Positions 1-9,371 are shown, numbered from the stretch's first letter. The stretch: 64,000 bases of DNA from Paraburkholderia caballeronis (GCF_900104845.1 NZ_FNSR01000002.1:620001-684000); one strand, 5' to 3'. The notes: generated from the sequence alone by a model not told the origin. A program made the numbers and translations.

Positions 1-490
1 GGGCGGTCCCTCGCCCGGTGCCTGTTTTCTTGTCTTTTGCCATTGCCGGCTATCGTCTGACTGATCGGTTACAGGTCAGCATGATAGCGCGAAGCGTCGC
101 CGGGTCCCGCCCGCCGATCATTCAACGCTCGCCGCTCCGCTGCCGTTGCCGCGACAACCACTGCATAACCGCCATGCGCCCCTTCCACACGACGATCGCC
201 ATGCGCGCAGACCAGCGTGTCGCCGCACACTGTCCGCCACCCGATCCGCTCGCTGATGCAGAAGATGCCTTGCACGCGGCAGGCCGAACGCGCGACGCTC
301 GCGCCGCGGGTCAAGCAAGGGCACGCGGCGGCGTTGCGCTCTCCTCCCCTCCCTCGCCGCGAATTTCTCGCAGCCGCGCCCGCGCACAACCATTAACTTT
401 TCACGCATTTACGCCGTTATACTTTCCATACACGATACGTCGTTTTATGTATGGAACAACAACACCAAGGCGGGCGGCCTTCCTGAGACC
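1..490. other. Intergenic region upstream of the chemotaxis receptor
   Basis: I see no convincing gene here; the open frames that cross it are Arg/Pro/Ala-rich and look like by-products of high GC. The last ~100 bases are AT-richer. They include TATACT at 418-423 with TTAACT at 393-398, a possible but badly spaced (19 bp) sigma-70-like promoter for the downstream receptor. No sigma-28 element was recognised with confidence. Confidence 0.4.
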
Positions 491-2053
491 ATGAAAACCC
501 TGACGATCAACCTGCGGATCGCGATCACGATTGCGACGCTCGGCGTCCTGCTGCTGGCGACGGGCGCCATCGGCATCTTCGGCATGGCCGAAACGAACCG
601 CGCGCAGCACGACGCGTATGCGGTGCACTTCGCGTCGGCGGTCGCGCTCGGCAAGTCCGGCACCGCGATGTCGCGCGCGCGCTTCGGGCTCGACTGGGCG
701 ATGGCGAATCCGCATTCGCCGCAGCTCGGCATGCAGCTGGACCGCGCGAAGAGCCTGTTCGCCGAATCCGACCGCTGGTGGGCCGAGTTTCGCGGGCTGC
801 CGAAAACGCCCGAATTGCAGGCGCTGACCGACGACCTCGACGCGAAGCGGAGCGCGGTGTTCCGCGACGGCATCGACCGCCTGATCGAAGCGATCCGCGC
901 GGGCGACACCGGCTGGATGGACGAGACCCGCGCGCAGCATCTGATCGCGCTGTACACCGCGATGAACGCGAGCCAGAGCGCCGTCGAACGTTACCTGGAT
1001 CAGCAGGCGCGTTCGTCCAACGATCATTCGGCCGCGCTGTTCCATGCGCTGCTCGCGACCTGCGCGGCGAGCATCGCGCTCGCACTGGTCGTCGCGTTCC
1101 TTAGCTGGCGTTCGCTGCGCCGCGCGATCATGACGCCGCTGCGCGACGCGATGGGCCAGTTCGATGCGATCGCCGCCGGTGACCTGACGACGCGCGTGGC
1201 CGTCCGCAACGACGACGAAATGGGAATGCTGCTGCACAGCCTGGCCGCGATGCAGGACCGTCTGCGCGCAACCGTGCAGACGGTGCACAGCGGCTCGCAC
1301 GCGATGGCGACCACGACGCAGCAGATCGCGGCCGGCAATCTCGACCTGTCGCAGCGCACCGAGGAACAGGCGGCGGCGCTCGAAGAAACCGCGTCCGCAA
1401 TGCAGCAGTTGATCGCGACCGTGCAGGTCAACGCGACCAACGCGCAGCAGGCGAGCGAACTCGCGCACGGCGCGTCGGACGTGGCCGCGCGCGGACGCGA
1501 CGCGGTGAGCCGGATGGTCGACACGATGCGCGCGATCCATGCGGGCTCGTCGAAAATGACGGACATCATCGGCGCGATCGAAAGCATCGCATTCCAGACC
1601 AACATCCTGGCGCTGAACGCGGCAGTCGAGGCCGCGCGCGCCGGCGACGAAGGGCGCGGCTTCGCGGTCGTCGCCGGCGAGGTGCGCAGCCTCGCGCAGC
1701 GCTCGGCGTCGGCCGCGAAGGAGATCGGCGCGCTGATCGCGGAATCGACCGGCCGCGTCGAAAGCGGCGCGGGGCTCGTCACCGAGGCCGGCGGCGCGAT
1801 GCACGAAATCGAGGCGGCGATCGCGCGGGTCGCGACGATCGTCGGCGAGATCGCTAACGCGTCGCGCGAACAGCGCCAGGGCATCGAACAGGTCGGGCTC
1901 GCGGTCACGCAAATGGACGAGGTCACGCAGCAGAACGCGGCGCTCGTCGAGGAAAGCGCGGCCGCCGCGACGTCGCTGGCCAAGCAGGCGCAGTCGCTGA
2001 GCGCGCTGACCGCCGCGTTCAAGGTCGGGCACACGGCACTCGCGGTGGGCTGA
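491..2053 (+). CDS. Methyl-accepting chemotaxis protein, Tar-like
   Basis: This is a 520-residue transmembrane chemoreceptor that senses a ligand outside the inner membrane and controls CheA/CheW. The first transmembrane segment is at about residues 9-30. A four-helix-bundle-like sensor domain follows to about 180, then a second membrane segment at about 182-205, a HAMP linker and a long cytoplasmic coiled coil. The conserved signalling hairpin is clear ([20 protein letters not shown], then [15 protein letters not shown]). No C-terminal CheR/CheB-tethering pentapeptide is present; the protein ends in [12 protein letters not shown]. Its length is typical of the family. It stands alone, without che or flagellar genes nearby, so the ligand cannot be inferred. 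Confidence 0.95.
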   Translation: MKTLTINLRIAITIATLGVLLLATGAIGIFGMAETNRAQHDAYAVHFASAVALGKSGTAMSRARFGLDWAMANPHSPQLGMQLDRAKSLFAESDRWWAEFRGLPKTPELQALTDDLDAKRSAVFRDGIDRLIEAIRAGDTGWMDETRAQHLIALYTAMNASQSAVERYLDQQARSSNDHSAALFHALLATCAASIALALVVAFLSWRSLRRAIMTPLRDAMGQFDAIAAGDLTTRVAVRNDDEMGMLLHSLAAMQDRLRATVQTVHSGSHAMATTTQQIAAGNLDLSQRTEEQAAALEETASAMQQLIATVQVNATNAQQASELAHGASDVAARGRDAVSRMVDTMRAIHAGSSKMTDIIGAIESIAFQTNILALNAAVEAARAGDEGRGFAVVAGEVRSLAQRSASAAKEIGALIAESTGRVESGAGLVTEAGGAMHEIEAAIARVATIVGEIANASREQRQGIEQVGLAVTQMDEVTQQNAALVEESAAAATSLAKQAQSLSALTAAFKVGHTALAVG

Positions 2054-2140
2054 ACAGCGGGTTGAATTCAGCAGCGCGGTTTGCACGCGGCCCGCAATCG
2101 TCGAGAATGATGCGACGACATTTCCGGACGCTCAACACGC

Positions 2141-2629
2141 ATGACGCCGCGCCAGCACTCCCTGTCGCTCAAGGCCCGCGCGAACGCGCTCGCGCCGCTG
2201 CCGCTGATGGCCGTTGCGCTGCTGCTCACGTATGCGACGGTCATTCCCGCGTCGCTCGTCGCGCTGGTCGATCCGCACTTCGCGGCCGGCGGCCCGCAAC
2301 TCGAAAAGAAAGGCATCGCCGCAATGTTGCTGGTCGGCGTGATCGTCGCGCCGCTCGTCGAGACCGCGCTGACTCAATGGGCGTGCATCCGGCTGCTGCG
2401 CCGGTTCGGCTGCCGCGCCGGCGTCGCGATGTTCGCCTCGGCGGCGCTGTTCGGCATCGCGCATACGTACAGCCTGTTCTACATGCTGATGATGGCATGG
2501 GTCGGACTCGTGCTCGCGGCCGTGTTCGTGATCGAGGACGAACGCGGCGGCCGGCCGTTCGTGCTGACCGCGTCGGTCCATGCGATGCACAACGGCATCG
2601 CCGCGCTGTATTTCATCTTCGTCGCGTGA
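2141..2629 (+). CDS. CPBP-family intramembrane protease-like protein
   Basis: This is a 162-residue, very hydrophobic protein with about four membrane segments. Near the C-terminus it carries FGIAH and SVHAMHN, which match the second and third motifs (FxxxH and HxxxN/D) of the CPBP (Abi/Rce1-like) glutamic intramembrane proteases. The first motif, normally EExxxR, is reduced to VETALTQ, so one glutamate and the arginine are missing. Activity is therefore uncertain even though the fold looks right. It lies 87 bases after the chemoreceptor on the same strand and has no obvious functional partner. Family assignment is inferred from motifs. Confidence 0.65.
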   Translation: MTPRQHSLSLKARANALAPLPLMAVALLLTYATVIPASLVALVDPHFAAGGPQLEKKGIAAMLLVGVIVAPLVETALTQWACIRLLRRFGCRAGVAMFASAALFGIAHTYSLFYMLMMAWVGLVLAAVFVIEDERGGRPFVLTASVHAMHNGIAALYFIFVA

Positions 2630-2664
2630 GCGGGTAGCCGTTCGACGCCGACGCGCCGCTCCGC

Positions 2665-3558
2665 TCACACCGAATCCGCGATCAACCCGCGCAGCCATTT
2701 ATGCGCGGGATCGCGATGCACGCGTTCGTGCCACAGCATCGCCATCTCGTAGCCCGGCACCTCGACCGGCGGCTCGACCACGCGCAGCGCCGCATGATTG
2801 AGCGCGAGCCGCGACGGCACCATCGCGACGAGATCGGTGCTCGCGACGACCGACAGCACGAACAGGAAGTGCGGCACGGACAGCACGACACGCCGCGTCA
2901 CGCCCCGTTCCGCGAGCGCCTCGTCGGTCACGCCGTAAAAACCCGCGCCGTCCGGCGACACGATCACGTGATCGAGCGCGCAGAACTGCGCGAGCGTCGG
3001 CCGGCGCTTCAGGCGCGGATGCCCGGCGCGTCCGGCCAGCACATAACGCTCGGTGAACAGCACGCGCCGATGCAGCCCGGCCGGCGAGCCTTCTCCCGTA
3101 TGGAACACGAGGTCGATGCCGCCCTGCTCCGCCTGCTTCGCGATCCGCGACGGCACCATCTCGACCACCGCGAGCCGCGCGCCGGGCGCCGCATCGCGCA
3201 GTGCGTTCAACGCGGGCAGCACGATCGTCGATTCGCCGTAGTCGGTCGCGGCGACGCGCCACGTGTGCGTCGCGGCCGACGGCTCGAATGCCTGCGACGG
3301 AGACACCGCCTGCTCCAGCGCATCGAGCGCGCGGCGCAGCGGCTCGCGCAGTTCGTCCGCGCGCGCGGTCGGCCGCATGCCGCGCGGCCCCGGCAGCAGC
3401 AGCGGATCGCCGAAAATCTCGCGCAGCCGCGCGAGCTGCACGCTGACCGTCGGCTGCGACAGGTTCAGCCGCTGCGCGGCGCGCGTCACGTTGTGCTCCG
3501 CCAGCAGCACGTCGAGCGTCAGCAGCAGGTTCAGGTCGAGCCGTCCGAGATTAATCAT
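2665..3558 (-). CDS. LysR-family transcriptional regulator
   Basis: This 297-residue regulator has a typical N-terminal winged helix at residues 7-65 (LNLLLTLDVLLAEHNVTRAAQRL, then SQPTVSVQLARLREIFGDPLL) and a C-terminal substrate-binding domain. It ends with the aromatic/His-rich tail MLWHERVHRDPAHKWLR, seen in the NodD/LinR-like LysR subgroup. It is divergent from the adjacent flavodoxin-fold oxidoreductase, with only 86 bases between the two starts, which is the classic LysR arrangement. It probably controls that gene and its own promoter; the inducer is unknown. Confidence 0.93.
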   Translation of the reverse strand: MINLGRLDLNLLLTLDVLLAEHNVTRAAQRLNLSQPTVSVQLARLREIFGDPLLLPGPRGMRPTARADELREPLRRALDALEQAVSPSQAFEPSAATHTWRVAATDYGESTIVLPALNALRDAAPGARLAVVEMVPSRIAKQAEQGGIDLVFHTGEGSPAGLHRRVLFTERYVLAGRAGHPRLKRRPTLAQFCALDHVIVSPDGAGFYGVTDEALAERGVTRRVVLSVPHFLFVLSVVASTDLVAMVPSRLALNHAALRVVEPPVEVPGYEMAMLWHERVHRDPAHKWLRGLIADSV

Positions 3559-3644
3559 TGCAATACCTGAAATTCTGGAAATTCATTTCCAATATACCCG
3601 ACGCGAACCTATGCTGACCGCTTTCGGCCACGGAGATTCGACAG
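3559..3644. promoter_or_regulatory. Divergent LysR/oxidoreductase control region
   Basis: This 86-base AT-rich spacer separates two divergent genes. It contains the dyad GGAAAT-TC-ATTTCC at 3577-3590, preceded by a partly repeated GAAATTCT. This is the only strong symmetry in the spacer and is a candidate binding site for the neighbouring LysR protein. Binding is inferred from position and symmetry only. Confidence 0.5.
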
Positions 3645-4469
3645 ATGAAGGTGCTCATCGTCTACGCGCATCCGGAACCGCAGTCGCTGAACGGCGCGCT
3701 GCGGGACTTCGCGATCGGGCGTTTGCAGCAGGCGGGACACGAGGTCCGGGTATCGGACCTGTATGCGATGCAATGGAAGGCGACGGTCGATGCGAACGAC
3801 AGCACGGAGCCCGTGCGCGGCGCGCGTTTCGACGTGTCGGCCGAATCGAGGCGCGCGTTCGAGAACGGCACGCAGAGCGCGGACATCGCACTGGAGCAGG
3901 GCAAGCTGCGCTGGGCCGATGCGGTGATCCTGCAGTTTCCGCTGTGGTGGTTTTCGATGCCCGCGATCCTGAAGGGCTGGGTCGAGCGCGTGTACGCATG
4001 CGGCTTCGCGTACGGCGTCGGCGAGCATTCGGACGCGCGCTGGGGCGACCGCTACGGCGAGGGTTCGCTGGCCGGCAAGCGCGCGATGCTGATGGTCACG
4101 GCGGGCGGCTGGGAATCGCATTACGGCGCGCGCGGCATCAACGGGCCGATCGACGACCTGCTGTTCCCGATCCAGCACGGCATCCTGTATTACCCCGGCT
4201 TCGACGTGCTGCCGCCGTTCGTCGTGTACCGGACGAGCCGGATCGACGAAGCGCGCTATGCACGCATCCGCGACGCGCTCGGGCAGCGCCTCGACACGCT
4301 GGCGACGACGCCGCCGATCGCGTTCCGTCCGCAGAACGGCGGCGACTATGAAATTCCGGCGCTCACGCTAAAAGCCGACGTCGCGCCGGGTCAAGCGGGC
4401 TTCGCCGCGCACGTCAAGGGCTCGCGCGATGAACGCGCCGACAGGGACGCGGAGCACAACCGGCTATAG
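3645..4469 (+). CDS. NAD(P)H-dependent flavodoxin-fold oxidoreductase
   Basis: This 274-residue protein belongs to the flavodoxin_2 family (MdaB / human NQO1-like quinone or NADPH reductases). The N-terminus MKVLIVYAHPEPQSLNGAL is the FMN/FAD phosphate-binding strand and loop. FPLWWFSMPAILKGWVERV is the conserved active-site segment, and MLMVTAGGWESHYGARG is a further family motif. These enzymes carry out two-electron reduction of quinones or electrophiles and often answer to stress-responsive LysR regulators, which fits the divergent LysR gene. The last ~30 residues are charged and extend beyond the family core. Confidence 0.9.
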   Translation: MKVLIVYAHPEPQSLNGALRDFAIGRLQQAGHEVRVSDLYAMQWKATVDANDSTEPVRGARFDVSAESRRAFENGTQSADIALEQGKLRWADAVILQFPLWWFSMPAILKGWVERVYACGFAYGVGEHSDARWGDRYGEGSLAGKRAMLMVTAGGWESHYGARGINGPIDDLLFPIQHGILYYPGFDVLPPFVVYRTSRIDEARYARIRDALGQRLDTLATTPPIAFRPQNGGDYEIPALTLKADVAPGQAGFAAHVKGSRDERADRDAEHNRL

Positions 4470-4497
4470 CCGCTAAGGGGCCGGCTTCCTCAGCGGC
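4469..4497. terminator. Bidirectional hairpin between convergent genes
   Basis: GCCGCTAAGG (4469-4478) and CCTCAGCGGC (4488-4497) pair in nine of ten positions around a 9-base loop. The hairpin lies between the stop codons of two convergent genes. There is no strong T-run, so termination is inferred from structure and location. Confidence 0.5.
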
Positions 4498-4524
4498 CCA
4501 CATCACGCACGCCGCGCGCGGCGA

Positions 4525-4974
4525 TCACGCCGCGTCGGACGCTCCGTCCGCGGCCGGCGGCGTCTCGCCGTCGTTCGGGACCAGCGTCTTCAGGATGTCG
4601 CGCCAACTGACGATGCCGACCGGCCGGTTCTCGTCGTTGACGACCGGAATGCACGAGATCGGATGATCGAGGAACAGCCGGATCGCATCGGCCAGGTCCG
4701 CGTCCGGGCGCAGCGTCCACGGCCGGCGCGACATCACCTGATGCACGCGCCGGTTCAGCGTGCCCGCATCGCGCGCGGTCTCGACGTTGCTGCCGATGAA
4801 CGGACTCAGCGCGCGCAGCATGTCGCGGTCCGACACGACGCCCTGCAACTCGCCCTCGTCGACGACCAGCAAGTGGTGAAACCCGGCTTCTTCGAAAATC
4901 TCCTTCACCGTCGTCAGGCTGTCGTCGAACCCGACGGTGACGAGCCGTTTCGTCATCACATCTTCTACTTTCAC
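4525..4974 (-). CDS. CBS-domain protein
   Basis: This is a protein of about 149 residues made of two tandem CBS motifs (DVMTKRLVTVGFDDSL near the start and QVMSRRPWTLRPDADL in the middle). Each is followed by the typical valine-rich strand and PVVNDENRPVGIVSWRDIL. Stand-alone CBS pairs form dimers that bind adenine nucleotides and regulate partner proteins. I place the start at the GTG at 4974, which begins VKVEDVMTKR, because the frame upstream is Arg-rich and atypical. A GGAG lies very close to this GTG. ATG 4956 is an alternative. The gene is monocistronic with no obvious target nearby. Confidence 0.85.
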   Translation of the reverse strand: MKVEDVMTKRLVTVGFDDSLTTVKEIFEEAGFHHLLVVDEGELQGVVSDRDMLRALSPFIGSNVETARDAGTLNRRVHQVMSRRPWTLRPDADLADAIRLFLDHPISCIPVVNDENRPVGIVSWRDILKTLVPNDGETPPAADGASDAA

Positions 4975-5175
4975 TCTCCGCTCCGCTCGAATCGTGTGCC
5001 GCTCCGGGCGTCGGCCGACGCTCGACGCGCGCCGCGCCGGCCCGCGCCTTCGTCGCCCGTCGTCCCCGTCCCGGAGCCGTCCTGTCAGTCGTGCCGACGC
5101 TGTGCATCCAGACATCGGCGGCGAACGCCGCACAGTATGACATCGAACCGTGTCGCGAAGAAACGGCGCGCGCGG

Positions 5176-5559
5176 CTACTTCGTCTCCATCCAGCTCACG
5201 TGCGCGGCGACCACCCGCCAGCCCGCGTCGGTCTTCAGCCACGTCTGGCTCTGCCGGCCGATGCGCGCATCGCCGTCGCGGCGAAACTCGATGTTCGCGA
5301 CCGCGAACGACGTGCCGTACGTCGTCACGACGCGCGCGGTCACGGTCCGCGCGAGCCCCTTCGACGGACGCGCGGCGCGGAACGCGCGAATCGCGTCGTA
5401 ACCGTACAGGTTCTCGGTCGCGCCGTAGCGCAGCGTATCCGGCGAATCGAGGAACAGCATGTCGAGCATCGCGACGTCGTTCGTCACGAGCGCCTGTTCG
5501 TAGGCGTCGAACGCCGCGTTCACTTCGGCCAGCACATCCGGGCGGTTCACCTCCATCAT
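5176..5559 (-). CDS. atzH: AtzH/HpxZ-like protein (DUF3225, SnoaL-like fold)
   Basis: This is a 127-residue small alpha+beta-barrel protein starting [24 protein letters not shown] and ending in a [10 protein letters not shown] strand. The pattern matches the AtzH/HpxZ family, which occurs next to AtzE-type amidases in cyanuric-acid and oxalurate degradation clusters. The start is set by AAGGAG 6 bases upstream of ATG 5559. Its ATG overlaps the end of the upstream AtzE-like gene (5556-5559), so the two are translationally coupled. It is the last gene of the five-gene minus-strand operon. The family call is firm; the exact substrate is not known. Confidence 0.85.
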   Translation of the reverse strand: MMEVNRPDVLAEVNAAFDAYEQALVTNDVAMLDMLFLDSPDTLRYGATENLYGYDAIRAFRAARPSKGLARTVTARVVTTYGTSFAVANIEFRRDGDARIGRQSQTWLKTDAGWRVVAAHVSWMETK

Positions 5560-6974
5560 CGTTCGGCTCCTTCGACCGGCGGCGTCGCGCCGGAAAACGC
5601 AGGTACGTAAGCCAGCCCCGCCGCTTCGAGCCGCCGCGCTGCTTCGAACGCAAGATCCTCGCGCCATGGCGCGGCGATCAACTGCACCGCGAGCGGCAAA
5701 CCGGAAGCGGTCCGCAGCGGCACCGCGACGACCGGCAGCCCGAGGCACGACACCGGCTGCGTGAGCAGCCCGAGGTTCGGGCGCACCGGCAGACGCTGGC
5801 CGTTCACGTCCATCCACGCCGCGCCGATCGGCGGCGCGACCACCGGCGTCGCCGGCGCGATCAGCACGTCGTGACGTTCGAACAGTTCGAGCACGCGCCG
5901 CCGCAGCACGGCCCGTGCGCGCTGCGCGTGCAGCAGCCACGCGGCCGGCAGCAGCGCGCCTGCGATCAGCCGGTCGCGCGACAACGGCTCGTGGTCGTCG
6001 TAGCGCGTGCGCAGCGTCGGCAGATGCAACTGGCCGCCTTCGGAGGCGGTAATCAGGAACGCCGCGCCGCGCGCGACCGCCGCGTCCGGGTATTCGACGG
6101 TCTCGCGCGCGCCGAGCGCATTCGCCGCTTCGAGCGCGACGCCGCGCGCGTCATCGCCCGCGTGTTCGTCGAAATAACCGCCGAGCCGCGCGACGCGCAG
6201 TGCCGCAATCCGGCCTGCGCCGACCGGCTCCGCTTCGCGCGGCGTCTGCGCCGGGTCGTCCGGATCGCGGCCCTGCAACGCGTCGTACACGGCCGCGAGA
6301 TCGTCGACGCTGCGCGCGAACGCGCCGAGATGATCGAGGCTCGCGACGAACGGGAACGTGCCCGAACGCGACAGCCGCCCGTACGTCGGCTTCACGCCGA
6401 ACACGCCGCAGCACGACGCGGGCACGCGCACCGAACCGTTCGTGTCGGAGCCGAGCGCGAGCGGCACGAAGTCCGCCGCGACCGCCGCCGCGCTGCCGCC
6501 CGACGATCCGCCGGCGGTGCGCGTCGTATCGTGCGGATTGCGGCACGGCCCCGCGTGATGGTTCTCGGTCGTGAAGCCATACGCGAACTCGTCCATGTTC
6601 AGCGCGCCGATCAGGATCGCGCCCTGCTCGCGCAGACGCCGCACGAGGAACGCATCGGCCTGCGCCGGCGGATCGTCCGCGAGCACGCGCGAGCCGGCCG
6701 TCGTCGTCACCTGTTCGATGTCGAACAGGTTCTTCGCCGCGAACGGCACGCCCGCGAGCGGCGGCAGCGGTGCGCCGCTCGCGCGCCGCGCGTCGAGCGA
6801 CGCGGCCTCCGCGAGCGCGCGTTCGGCGGTGACCGTCGTGAACGCGTTGATGCGGCCGTCGTCGGCCGCGATTCGCGCGAGCGTGTGTTCGACCAGTTCG
6901 CGCGCGCTGAACGCGTGTTGTGCATACGCACGGGCGAGGTCGAGCGCGCCGGAAGGAAAACGGCGCGCGGTCAT
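5556..6974 (-). CDS. atzE: AtzE-family amidohydrolase (amidase signature)
   Basis: This is a 472-residue amidase-signature enzyme. The catalytic triad is visible: Lys in [11 protein letters not shown], the cis-Ser in [13 protein letters not shown], and the nucleophile Ser in [13 protein letters not shown]. The surrounding sequence ([23 protein letters not shown]) is characteristic of the AtzE/HpxY subgroup, whose members hydrolyse carboxybiuret-like or oxalurate-like ureides together with a GatC-like AtzG subunit. The AtzG gene lies directly upstream with a 4-base ATGA overlap, supporting an AtzE-AtzG complex. The substrate here is inferred from family and context only. Confidence 0.9.
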   Translation of the reverse strand: MTARRFPSGALDLARAYAQHAFSARELVEHTLARIAADDGRINAFTTVTAERALAEAASLDARRASGAPLPPLAGVPFAAKNLFDIEQVTTTAGSRVLADDPPAQADAFLVRRLREQGAILIGALNMDEFAYGFTTENHHAGPCRNPHDTTRTAGGSSGGSAAAVAADFVPLALGSDTNGSVRVPASCCGVFGVKPTYGRLSRSGTFPFVASLDHLGAFARSVDDLAAVYDALQGRDPDDPAQTPREAEPVGAGRIAALRVARLGGYFDEHAGDDARGVALEAANALGARETVEYPDAAVARGAAFLITASEGGQLHLPTLRTRYDDHEPLSRDRLIAGALLPAAWLLHAQRARAVLRRRVLELFERHDVLIAPATPVVAPPIGAAWMDVNGQRLPVRPNLGLLTQPVSCLGLPVVAVPLRTASGLPLAVQLIAAPWREDLAFEAARRLEAAGLAYVPAFSGATPPVEGAER

Positions 6975-7177
6975 GGCCGGTACACCGGGGCGGGCTCGTC
7001 GTCCGCGTGCAGCGCAAACGCGAGCACCGGCGCGGCAATCGCCGCGACCCGCGCGAACTGTTCGTGCACGCGCGCGGCGGCGTCCGGCGCGAGGCCGGGA
7101 ACGTGAAGCGTCAACGCGGCGTCGACATACGCGGCCAATGCGGCCGAATCGTGCGGCGAAGCATGATCGTCGGACAT
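6971..7177 (-). CDS. atzG: AtzG-like small subunit (DUF4089)
   Basis: This is a 68-residue helical protein (SAALAAYVDAALTLHVPGL, then VHEQFARVAAIAAPVLAFAL, ending EPAPVYRP). The size, two-helix layout and proline-containing tail match the GatC-like AtzG/HpxX subunit that wraps around AtzE. The start ATG 7177 has AAAGGAA about 6 bases upstream, and the stop overlaps the AtzE start. It is the third gene of the minus-strand operon, 11 bases after the preceding amidase. Confidence 0.85.
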   Translation of the reverse strand: MSDDHASPHDSAALAAYVDAALTLHVPGLAPDAAARVHEQFARVAAIAAPVLAFALHADDEPAPVYRP

Positions 7178-7188
7178 GGGGATTCCTT

Positions 7189-8367
7189 TCATTCGATCGA
7201 AGAAGACGCCGAACCGGACAGCCGGCGCGCGAGCGCGATCAGCGCGCGGTCGCTGCCGCGCGGGCCGATCAGCGACAACGCGAGCGGCCGGTCGAGATCG
7301 TCCGCGAGCGGCACCGTCACCTGCGGCAGACCCGCGAGCGCGGCGATGCTGTCCATCGTCAGCGCGTCGCGGTAAAACGCGTCGAGCTGCGCGGCCGGCG
7401 CGGCGCGGTCGAGCAGCGCGCGCGGCACGGTCGGCAGCGCGATCACCGCGCCGGCAACCAGCGCGTCGAGATGGCGTGCGATGTCGATGCGCCGCGCGCG
7501 CGCCCGCGCGACCTGCGCGTCGTCGAGCGTCGCGAGCCGCGCGAAACGCGACGCGATCGACGCGCCGAAACGCGGCGACGTGACCGCGATCCATGCGCCG
7601 AGCGACGCGCGGATCGCATCGTCCTGCAACTGCTGATACGTGTGCAGCCAGCCGGCCGCATCGCCGTCGAACACGGCGATCGCATCGGTCGCGCCGATGC
7701 GCTGCGCGCGCTCGTCGAGCCGCGCCGCGTCGTCGGGTTCGTTCGCGGCGCGCGCGGCGAACGCTTCCGCGCAGCGCACGATCCGCGCCGGCACCGGCGT
7801 CTGCGCCTGATCCGCGAGCAGCACGTCGGCGACGCGCGCGAGCATCTCGCCGGACCGCGCGAACCAGCCGACCGTATCGAAGCACGGTGCGAACGGCAGC
7901 ACGCCGTCGATGCTGACCGCGTCGTGCGTCGGCCGGATGCCCCACAGTCCGCAGAACGCGGCCGGCACGCGCACCGAACCGCCGGTGTCGGTGCCGAGCG
8001 CGAAATCGACCGCGCCGCTCGCAACGGCGCTCGCGGACCCGCTCGACGATCCGCCCGGCAGCGCATGCGGCCAGCGCGGATTCGCGGGCGTGCCGTAGTG
8101 ATCGTTCGCGCCTTCGAGGCTGTACGCGAGTTCGTCGGTGATCGTGCGGCCGTCCACCGACGCGCCCGCCGCGAGCAGCGCCGCGACGCACGGCGCGTGC
8201 CGCGCGGCCGGTTCGTGCGTCGCGAGCCAGTCCGGATTGCCGCCGCCCGTCACGACGCCCGCCGTGTCGATCAGGTCCTTCACCGCGAAGCGCAGGCCGT
8301 CGAGCGGCCCGCTGCCGGTCGCCGCGATGCGCAGACGCGGGCCGGGAACGAAGGCGTCCATCGTCAT
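7189..8367 (-). CDS. Amidase (amidase-signature family)
   Basis: This is a second amidase-signature enzyme of 392 residues. The triad residues are seen in GLRFAVKDLIDTAG (Lys), LPGGSSSGSASAVASG (cis-Ser) and GTDTGGSVRVPAAFCG (nucleophile). It is shorter than the AtzE-like enzyme and belongs to the compact ~390-residue amidase branch that also contains plant AMI1-like enzymes. The start is ATG 8367 (MTMDAFV), overlapping the upstream hydrolase stop by 4 bases. The operon context points to cleavage of a second amide bond in the same ureide or amide pathway; the substrate is unknown. Confidence 0.88.
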   Translation of the reverse strand: MTMDAFVPGPRLRIAATGSGPLDGLRFAVKDLIDTAGVVTGGGNPDWLATHEPAARHAPCVAALLAAGASVDGRTITDELAYSLEGANDHYGTPANPRWPHALPGGSSSGSASAVASGAVDFALGTDTGGSVRVPAAFCGLWGIRPTHDAVSIDGVLPFAPCFDTVGWFARSGEMLARVADVLLADQAQTPVPARIVRCAEAFAARAANEPDDAARLDERAQRIGATDAIAVFDGDAAGWLHTYQQLQDDAIRASLGAWIAVTSPRFGASIASRFARLATLDDAQVARARARRIDIARHLDALVAGAVIALPTVPRALLDRAAPAAQLDAFYRDALTMDSIAALAGLPQVTVPLADDLDRPLALSLIGPRGSDRALIALARRLSGSASSSIE

Positions 8368-9176
8368 GCTCCCGCGCCGCCGGCTTCGAGCGCGCCCGCC
8401 AGTTGCAGCGAGTCCGCGACGAAGCCGAAGCATTTCTTCACGTTCCACACGGTCGCCTCGGTGCAGAAATCCGGCGACGACGTCGCGCAGCAGTCGGTCA
8501 GCATCACGCAGCCGTAGCCGAGGAAGTTCGCGTCGGTCAGCGTGTGCAGCACGCACTGATCGGTGTTCACGCCCGCGAAGAAGATCGTCCGCGTGCCGAG
8601 GTTGCGCAGGATGCTGTCGAGCGGCGTGTCCCAGAAGCCGCTGATCCGGTATTTGTCGACACGGATATCGCCCGGCAGCGGCGCGAGTTCGTCGACGACC
8701 GCCGCCGCCCACGAATCCTTTTCGAGCACGTGCGCGCCGTGCTCCGGCAGCGGCTCGCCGAGGCCGATGCCGGAGCCGGTCGGCTTGTATAGATGCAGCT
8801 GGTTCGGCGGCATGTTGGCGAGGTCCGGCCGGTTGCCCCAGTTCACCCAGATCACCGGCACGCCATGCCGGCGCGCGAGAGGCAGCAGGCGCTGCAGTGG
8901 TGCAATCGGCGCGCGGTCCGCGTCGTAGTTGCCCCCTAGATGGGCGACCCAGCCTCCTTTGGTGCAGAAGTCGTTCTGCATGTCGATCACGACGAGCGCC
9001 GAGCGGCCGATGTCGAAACGCACCTGCTGCGGCTGCGAATCGAGCGTCGCGATGCGCGGCGTGGGGGTCGGCGGGGTCATGTCCACCAGCGCCGGGGTCG
9101 CGGTCCAGCGCGTCTGCGCGCACTGGCCGAGCGCGCCCGGAACCGTTGTCGTGGCGGGATTGGCGGCGTTTTCCAA
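8364..9176 (-). CDS. Isochorismatase-family cysteine hydrolase
   Basis: This is a protein of about 270 residues with the isochorismatase-like fold. ALVVIDMQNDFC supplies the catalytic Asp, the Lys is probably the one in DIRVDKYRISGFWDTPLD, and GVNTDQCVLHTLTDANFLGY holds the catalytic Cys. The family includes biuret hydrolase, RutB and N-carbamoylsarcosine amidase. I choose the TTG at 9176 because GGAGG lies 7 bases upstream; an in-frame ATG at 9248 lacks a good site. It is the first gene of the five-gene operon and probably makes the initial cut in a biuret- or ureide-like substrate taken up by the divergent ABC transporter. Confidence 0.88.
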   Translation of the reverse strand: MENAANPATTTVPGALGQCAQTRWTATPALVDMTPPTPTPRIATLDSQPQQVRFDIGRSALVVIDMQNDFCTKGGWVAHLGGNYDADRAPIAPLQRLLPLARRHGVPVIWVNWGNRPDLANMPPNQLHLYKPTGSGIGLGEPLPEHGAHVLEKDSWAAAVVDELAPLPGDIRVDKYRISGFWDTPLDSILRNLGTRTIFFAGVNTDQCVLHTLTDANFLGYGCVMLTDCCATSSPDFCTEATVWNVKKCFGFVADSLQLAGALEAGGAGA

Positions 9177-9230
9177 GGGGTCCTCCAGGTCGTCTGTCAG
9201 TCGAAGAAGTTCGCGCACAGGATGCCGCGC

Positions 9231-9251
9231 GCGATGCCCGTCGGGCATCGC
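9231..9251. promoter_or_regulatory. Palindromic operator candidate in the divergent control region
   Basis: Perfect 10-base arms GCGATGCCCG and CGGGCATCGC flank a single T. The palindrome lies between the hydrolase/amidase operon and the ABC-transporter operon. The transporter operon ends in a TetR gene, so this is a natural candidate operator for that regulator. A transcriptional hairpin cannot be excluded. Confidence 0.5.
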
Positions 9252-9318
9252 GCGAACCGTTCCGGTTGCGCGTGTCGAATGCCGTTTCGCGCGTCCGGTC
9301 CGGCGGATGGCATCAAAG

Positions 9319-9371
9319 TTGCGTTGCCGGTTTCGTTCATGAATAACCTACTTACCGAAACCACAACGCAA
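9319..9371 (+). promoter_or_regulatory. Long inverted repeat abutting the transporter ribosome-binding site
   Basis: Left arm TTGCGTTGCCGGTTTCG (9319-9335) and right arm CGAAACCACAACGCAA (9356-9371) are complementary apart from one mismatch and one bulged base. The loop is 20 bases. The right arm ends where the AAAGGAG site of the BMP gene begins. It could be a regulator site or a leader hairpin controlling translation; the sequence does not decide which. Confidence 0.45.

Noticed and set aside
401..2086. 561-residue minus-strand frame opposite the chemoreceptor.
   Set aside because: It is an Arg/Ala-rich antisense frame produced by the strong third-position GC of the real gene.
5091..7106. 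671-residue plus-strand frame opposite the amidase.
   Set aside because: It is Arg-rich antisense; the amidase on the other strand has complete catalytic motifs.
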